DNA of 64,000 nucleotides, taken from Dermatemys mawii. Taxonomy: Eukaryota; Chordata; Testudines; Dermatemydidae. Each line of letters starts with the position of its first letter. Within the stretch, counting starts at the first letter, position 1. The notes under the pieces were generated by a model, which ran no database searches, was not told the DNA's origin, and saw nothing but the letters and a program-made list of their open reading frames with translations. Both the position numbers and the translations under genes were made by a program. The stretch covers positions 14,624,506 to 14,688,505 of the forward strand of contig ML677365.1 of NCBI GenBank assembly GCA_007922305.1, written 5' to 3'. This document shows, one piece after another, positions 57,724 through 64,000 of the stretch.

Positions 57724-58540
57724 GTACTCTAGTGGAGAGAACAGAGGCTGTGAGACACAAAAGTTGGATTCTGTTTCAGACTGCCACTAGCTGTCTATGG
57801 GCCAGATTGTGACCTCCTTATTCCTGCTGTGAGCAGCTTCTCCCAGGAGTAGTCCTACTGGGTATGTCTGTACTGCTGAGTTAACCCAGGCTTTTACTTG
57901 GGTGTTTCCCCTAAGCCCCCTCCCACCACACAGAAAAACCTCTGATCAGAGCTCAGTGATGCTTTGGCCCCAGGCTAGCTAGCTTATCTGGGACTACTGG
58001 CTAAAGCCTGAGTGAAGCTTTCACTTTGGCTGGTAGTCTGCCCACTTTGTAGTAAAGGTATAGGCTGAACCACCTGCATGCTGATAGCCCTCCAGTGCCC
58101 CCACACACTTCTCCCTTTGTGCCCAGAAGGAGAGAGAAGTTTGCCCACGATTTCCTGGGAAAGAATCAGCTCAGCTTAATGCTTCACAAAGAAACATGGA
58201 ATAAGCCTCCACAAATCCTAGTGACACTTACACACTGGTGCGAGTAGCACCAGTGAGGACAGAGTAACTCGAGTGTAGCTTTGCAGTATGGCTGCTCATA
58301 CCTAGATTAACCTGGGTGCTCAGAACTGGATGTCAATCATCTGCATTAACTCTGCAGTGAAGACACATCTATTGACAAAGTGGTTCACAATTTTGCTGTG
58401 TGTGTGTGTATCTTTGGATAAATCAATTCCAGTTCTGGTGCTTCCATTTCCCTACCTTTAAAATGGGGATAATACTTATTCTTCCCTTTGAGATTCTCAC
58501 TGGGAAAGGGCCATGGAAAGGCTAAGTATTATTTGATATT
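57724..58540 (+). repeat. MIR SINE split by a MITE
   Basis: The 5' half of MIR ('actctagtggagagaacaga', 'gccactagctgtctatgggc') is at 57724-57800. The 3' half ('tgcttccatttccctacctt', then 'taaaatggggataatactta') is at 58410-58540. The Harbinger-like MITE at 57860-58370 lies between, so it landed in or next to an older MIR. Confidence 0.55.
57860..58370. mobile_element. Harbinger-like MITE (about 511 bp)
   Basis: The left end gggtatgtctgtactgctga is followed by gttaaccc. The right end cattaactctgcagtgaaga is followed by cacatct; together they form imperfect inverted repeats. The flanking trinucleotides are act (57857-57859) and att (58371-58373), compatible with a decayed 3-bp target duplication. 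Confidence 0.6.
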
Positions 58541-58899
58541 ATATTTACAGTTAGTAATATGTAGTGTTTTGTTTCTGCCTAAGTTTATTTAAATTATTAT
58601 TAGTATTTGTTTGGTTTGATGAGAGAACATGCCTGCTGCAGGAGAAAAAACAAAGCCTTAAACTATAAAGTTTCCCCAGTGTTCATTCAGATGCATGAGA
58701 TGATACTAACAGCAAAATCAGACTGCTTAAAAATATTGGGGTATGTGCATTGCAATCTGATTGTGGGAGGATGATTGGTTGAGAATGCAGGTAATTTGTT
58801 TGCCGAATGGCAAAATATTTTCCTAATTTTTTCCCTTTAATATTTTTCCCCTTTCTGGCCAGCCTAATACATACATAGATCATAATAAATACATATCAT

Positions 58900-59070
58900 T
58901 TTAAATCTTCAAACAGCTTTACTGCCATTAGCTAATTGAGCCTCAGAGCTATGAGGTACTTAAGTCATTTTTATCCCCATTTTATTGATAGAGAAACTGA
59001 CACAGAGAGACTGAGCATCTTTCCCATAGCCATGAGTGACTCAGGGACAGAGCTGAGATCGTAGAGGTGG
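58900..59070 (-). repeat. MIR SINE
   Basis: 'tttttatccccattttattg', 'agagaaactgacacagagag' and 'gactcagggacagagctgag' match MIR on the minus strand. Confidence 0.75.
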
Positions 59071-59189
59071 ATACATTATGATCTGTTAAATGGCCAGCGC
59101 CTGTCATAACCCATCAAAAAATTACAGAGGATGGTAGAGATTTTGACAGTATCTCAAAATCAGGGAAGAGTGGTTCTGGCTCAAACACT

Positions 59190-59475
59190 GGGTATGTCTT
59201 CACCACCACGGGTAGCTGTCGATCTTTTAGCGATCGATTTCTCGCGTCTTGTAAAGACACGAGAAATCGATCGCCAGCACTGCCCCCATCGACTCCGTAA
59301 CTCCAGCTTCACCGGAAGCATAAGCTAGAGTCGACGGGAGAGCGCGCCGCCGACTGCCGTCGCCGTGAGGACAGCAGGAAAATTGGCTGCTGATACGCTG
59401 ACTTCAGCTATGTGATTCACGTAGCTGAAGTTGCGTATCTGCAGTTGATCCCCACCCGCCAGTGAAGACCAGCCC
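59190..59475. mobile_element. Harbinger-like MITE (286 bp) with ACT target duplication
   Basis: The ends gggtatgtcttcac and gtgaagaccagccc are inverted repeats flanked by ACT (59187-59189 and 59476-59478). It contains a tight hairpin (59230-59274) and the 'acttcagctatgtgattcac' core shared with the copy at 45434. CpG-rich compared with its flanks, which suggests that it is young. Confidence 0.8.
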
Positions 59476-60559
59476 ACTGTGCTAGTTGAAGGAGAATTTG
59501 TTCCAATGGACTTGTTTGTCAAGTCTGCTGTGATTCTGTTCACCTCCTCTTCCAAAGATGGCTGTTGCTGGATAGACATCAAAAAAGAAAACGACTCACC
59601 TGCTGCCTGTCCATTTGCTCCTAAAGACCTAGTGTGTGATATCCATTATGGGTCTCATTCTACATTGTATTGGAAAGCAGTAGTCATGACTGTTCATGAA
59701 CTCTTATTTCACAAATGGTGGACATCATTTAGCTGACATGTCACCACAATAAAGTAATGTGAGCTATTTGGCTCCATCAAAAATGCACCTTCTCCGTTAA
59801 ATGCACTTTGCATGTCTAAGCTGCCAGGCATTAAAATTATTCTGAAGTTACTAACAATGATCTTATAAGACTTGTCATATGAGCATCTCAACAGGAATGA
59901 AAATCCACTAAAACAGGAGGGCTAAGAAAGTTTTGTGTAGAAGGCTGCATTTGCAAGTAACTTCAGAATAATTTTGATGCCTGGTGGATTAGACATACGC
60001 AAAGTTTTTATACTTGAACAAGCTTTGCATACTAAGACTTCTTTATTAAAAAGAAGTGCAAAGGAGCCTCAAGAATATACTGTAAGCTGGCAATTGTCTT
60101 AATGTCTACTTCAAATATAAGCCACAGAAGAAAAAGTAAGGCTTTCCTGTGTGGAAAGTAGGTGTTACCTGACACCAGGAAGCTGATATTTAAAGCCAAC
60201 TTCCAAATTTGCACTCAGAATTTTGTGCCTGTAATTAATTGCTGATGCAATTTTGCAGGCAGAATTAATTCCTTGAAGAAATGTTGGCAGATAGACACTT
60301 TCTGATTTTCAGGTTAAATCAGGATTTATGAATACTGGGAGTCTGTCTAGAAAAACAGATAATAAGGAAAAAAATGGCTCTAGATAAACCAGCTCTTGGA
60401 AAACATTTAAGAGTTGATACAGAAAAAGACCAGAACTATTAGCTTTGATCATTTTGCCTATTCTCCAGCATACTTATGAAACTGTTTTGGACCTCAACAG
60501 GAAAAGGCATCCGAACACAGAAAGACAAAAGAACTTTGACAGGATTAAAAAGACCTTCT

Positions 60560-60990
60560 CTCAAGAAAGAGGCAGTGATCATTCAGGGGAGATAGACTGA
60601 GAAACAGGATCCTACTGGGGGTGTGTGAAGAAGCTAGCCCTGCCTAAGTTGGCGTGAGAGGATGGTAAAATTTAAGATCGACGTATGTATGATTTCAATT
60701 TAAAATCCTATTTATCTAAAAGCTTTGTTCTTACCACTAAAGTAAACAATACTTTTGTTTTAAGAAGGCAGTCTGATCACTGTATTCCATGGTCACAGAC
60801 TCTCGTAGGTAAGAACCGGAGGTGCCTGAACTCAGTTGGACTGTTGGGGTGACAATGGTTGATATACAGGGTTCAGTCTAGGAGTGGGAGAATTGCAAAA
60901 TTCCAGCCTCAGACAAATAAAGGCATGCGTGCCCTCAGAAGTACCAGAAAGGGCCACACGTGCCGTTAGCCTGTAGCTATGACATTTGTC
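60560..60990 (+). repeat. Unclassified dispersed repeat, possibly LTR-derived
   Basis: 'tttgttttaagaaggcagtc', 'gtatacagggttcag'-like text (gatatacagggttcagtcta) and 'gaaagggccacacgtgccgt' are phrases I recall as dispersed in turtle DNA. Superfamily uncertain. Confidence 0.35.
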
Positions 60991-60999
60991 TATTTTGAG

Positions 61000-63550
61000 A
61001 TATAGTTGAGTCTCCTGTTTGATAATATGATTAATCACGGCGCCCTGTACTGGACAATCAATGGAAGTCATTCATGGTACTGTTCCACATGAGCACAGAT
61101 ATCAGAATCTGGCCCTTTAAAAAGTTAAATAAAGTTTAAAAAAATGTAGAATGAGATTTTAAAATGATAATAGTTTATGAAATCAACAAAAGGTTCATGA
61201 AATCCCCATCCACTGAATGTATTTGGATTTTAACATTTGCTTTTTTTCCCATTGTTCGGGATACCCTTTTAGAAGTTTGAAATGATTATTTTCTCCCACC
61301 AATTTGGTATTCTTTCCATTTAGGAATCATTGATTTGCCCCGTCCCAGATGCTCTGAATACAGCTGAGATTAATACAGCTGCTTTGTTTAACTGCCACTT
61401 CAATTTTATAAAATGTCTTATCATACCATAGCATCTGTGTTTGTGCCCCAGCACCTCTGATTGATGCCAACACATTTCTGAGAAAAGAAATCTTTAATTA
61501 GTTAACTTCTGGCTCAGAGACAGCTTGAGGAACACAAATGTTTCTGTTTGTGGCACAAAGCTAGAAGCTAGGGTTGTTTTTATATATATAAAAAAGCCTT
61601 TCTTGGTGATAGACTAGTAGATTTTATAAAAAAAAAGTTCGGAATGTGGCGGGCTCTGAAGATTGCTATTGTGACACACAGCCTTTTTCCACTAGAGTAT
61701 TCATTCTAATTTGATCCAGATTGGTTGACAATCATTGCCATCAAATGACTGTTCTGTGGCCTGTGTGACAATAATTGATTATTACAGTGTTGTTCCTAGT
61801 GGACATTGTCCAAGTCACAAAAACCACCATGATAATGGTTACTTTTCCGGGCAGTCCTAGCAGCAAAGCCAAAGATTCAGGGCCCAATCCTGTTCCCATT
61901 TAAGTCAGTGGAAAATTTACACTGATTTCTGTAGGAGCAGGAGCAGGCAATAAATGAGCCTTAACTATGTCCTTCCTGCCTGTAGAAGTGATCTTTTTAT
62001 GCCAAAAGGTACAAGGGTGCTTCATTTCCTGCCAGTGCTACACCATCCTGGGGATAAACAAAGGATTTGCCTCCAGGATGGTAAATCTGGCAACTTTTCT
62101 TTACAAAACAAATAAAAAAACTCAAGAAAAAAGCCTAGGTATTTAGGGTCAGCTATTAAAGGGATTTAGACACCCAAACAGGCAGATAGGCACCTAAGAC
62201 CATCAGAAGGTACCACTGTCATTTTCACAGCCACAGCTCAGGCACTACCTAGCTCTCCTAGGTGCCTAAGTCCCCTGGGCTCCGAAGTTTCCACTAGTCA
62301 GCATTGCCGAAGCTGCCTTAGCATGGACGCTGCCCCACAGATAACAAGCTGCTCAGAACTTTAGCTCAGGCCGAAGCCCTGACGTGGGATTTTTAAACTA
62401 AGTAGGGAAACACATATCTTGCCAGAAGGGTCCAGTCCTTATGCATGATCTGAGTATGCCTAACACCTGATATATTAGACTGCAGCAGCTGCCGCCGCCA
62501 ACACTAGGTGAAGGGGCAGCACAAACAATTATTAAGACCCTAAAATATAGGCTCCCCTCAATATGCAAGACAGAAAAAATTACTGACAAAACTTTTGGTA
62601 ATGATTTGCAACGATAAGAAGGCTGGACTTTGCTTGAAAAGGAGTTCCTGAACACCCAGCCTAAAGGAAGATAAATAAACTATTGACAATATTTTGGAGT
62701 CAAAGAGCTCTTTAATCCTGTGCCCCCCAAACTAGATTAAGGGAGTATGATAATACGCACAAACTGAATTATGATATTGAAATATAAAGAATTGCTATAT
62801 GGTTAAGATTAGAGCTTTTGTTAGTTACACTTTAATTTACAATTATGGATAGTGAATGAATTTAGATGAGGTAACATTTAGGCCAACATGAGTGTCATTT
62901 AACTAATTTTCCTTTTACATAGAATTGCTGAAAATGATGTTACTGACAGGACCAAGGTAACATGTTGTGCTAGAAGATTTTAGGTAAAAAATACACAAAA
63001 TTCTAATGACAAGAAATCCCCTTCAGTTATGGGGGTGGGGGAGCATAAAATAAGACTAAGGTAGGGAAACATGGGCAAATCAGCACCTTATTTTAAAGTG
63101 AGGTACAAAAATCTTCCCATTAGTTGCTAAAGGTCAACAAAGTGCTTGTTTTATTTACAAACTGGACCAATCATGCTATCAGTGAACTAAATCATGTCAT
63201 TTTATTTATCACCTGCTCTTGCACCAATTCTGAAGATGTGTGAGAAGCACCATTGTGTGTAGGATAGCAAGTGGAGAAGGGGGCATTTGGTTTGTTGGCT
63301 AAGCAGTGACTATTTATTTCTGATCACGATGACTAAATAGAAGGGGCTCTGTGCAATTGCATATGTGCACAGGCCTACTAAGATCACTGATCAAAGTGGA
63401 AAAAGAATGCATGCATTCCTGAAGTTCAGACTTTAACCAGGTGGCACAGGGGTCTAACTTGGATTTTGTTGTAATATTACAACAATGTTGCTTGCCTTCT
63501 GGGTGTGATTCTATGCCTTTTTTGGGTTGGACATAATGGTCTTTTACTTA
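61000..63550. other. Intergenic DNA with old repeat motifs only
   Basis: At about 61880-61950 'gggcccaatcctgttcccat' and 'ttaagtcagtgg' match the recurring 'ttgacttcaatggga' motif. At 62160-62275 the 'ggcacctaag' motif recurs. No gene recognised. Confidence 0.5.
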
Positions 63551-63554
63551 TAAA

Positions 63555-64000
63555 GGGGGCTATTGTTGGTCTGGAGGTTGGGATGGATCTGTCAGTCATG
63601 CAGGGTGGGGCGGGCTGTCATCGGCTGGGAGGTGTGGTTCGCGGCTGTGGCCAGTCAGGATCGGGAAGTTGTCAGTTGGACAGACAGGGGCTGTTGTCAG
63701 TCAGTCGGTTGGGGCTGTTGTCGGTCAGTTGAGGGGGATGGGGCTATTGTCAGATGGTGGGGCTGTCATCAGTTGGGTCAAGGTGGGGCTTCCATTGTTT
63801 GGGGTAGGGCTGTCATTGGCTGGTTGGGGTGGAATGGGGCTGTTGTTGGTTGGGGTGGGGCTGTCATTGAGTGTAGCGGGATTGTCATTGGTTGGGGTAG
63901 GGTGGGGCTGTTATCATTCAGGGCAGGACAGGGCTATTGTGGGTTGGTTGGGGCAGGATGGAGCTGTCGTAGGCTGGGGCAGAGCTATTATCAGTTGGTC
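63555..64000. repeat. G-rich minisatellite running off the window
   Basis: Diverged tandem units of roughly 20-40 bases built on 'ggttggggtggggctgtcat' and 'ggggctgttgtcagtcagtc'. The array continues to the last base and probably beyond. Strand asymmetry (G-rich top strand) is strong. Confidence 0.85.

Noticed and set aside
59479..59736. Open frame of 85 codons next to the MITE, beginning MLVEGEFVPMDLFVKSAV
   Set aside because: No family recognised and no splice or polyadenylation context to support it. It lies between a MITE and ordinary intergenic DNA; length is within chance for this window.

Overview
This window is vertebrate nuclear DNA. The only gene I can support is the 3' part of one multi-exon, plus-strand gene, RGS22 (regulator of G-protein signaling 22). 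Fourteen coding exons between 792 and about 45150 join in frame across AG/GT-type splice sites. Together they encode about 640 residues of the C-terminal part of the protein, including three RGS-type helical regions. The 5' exons lie before base 1. The only clear oddity in splicing is an intron with a GC donor (28320) in place of GT. The last exon is ambiguous: it may read through to a TGA at 45148-45150 with an AATAAA close behind, or splice to a small exon near 53.4 kb.

The repeats suggest a non-avian sauropsid, most likely a turtle (a crocodilian is less likely). They include CR1 LINE fragments, many small hAT elements with 8-bp target site duplications, short Harbinger-like MITEs with 3-bp duplications, old MIR SINEs, a probable retroviral solo LTR, and a decayed DIRS-type tyrosine-recombinase retrotransposon. 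The species call is inference from repeat types I recognise, not a database match.

Layout. 1-600: CR1 fragment. 792-2605: first two visible exons. 2606-15348: a 12.7-kb intron swollen by transposons, holding a Harbinger-like MITE (7.05 kb), a DIRS fossil (about 8.48-13.18 kb) with other elements inserted in it, and a hAT (13.48 kb) with a second hAT nested in it. 15349-28319: exons for the second RGS region, with introns carrying hATs, a near-perfect 71-bp-arm palindrome (22.4 kb) and a nested pair of transposons (24.3-25.6 kb). 31368-38117: exons for the last RGS region. 42263-45150: C-terminal tail exons. 45.2-64 kb: intergenic DNA, or a long last intron up to 53.4 kb, with no convincing gene; it holds MITEs, LTR candidates, hATs, MIRs and, at the right edge, a G-rich minisatellite.

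I found no bacterial-type operon, CRISPR array, tRNA or rRNA gene, and no clearly new gene system. The unusual material is the GC-AG intron, the DIRS fossil, the palindrome and the dated transposon nesting.
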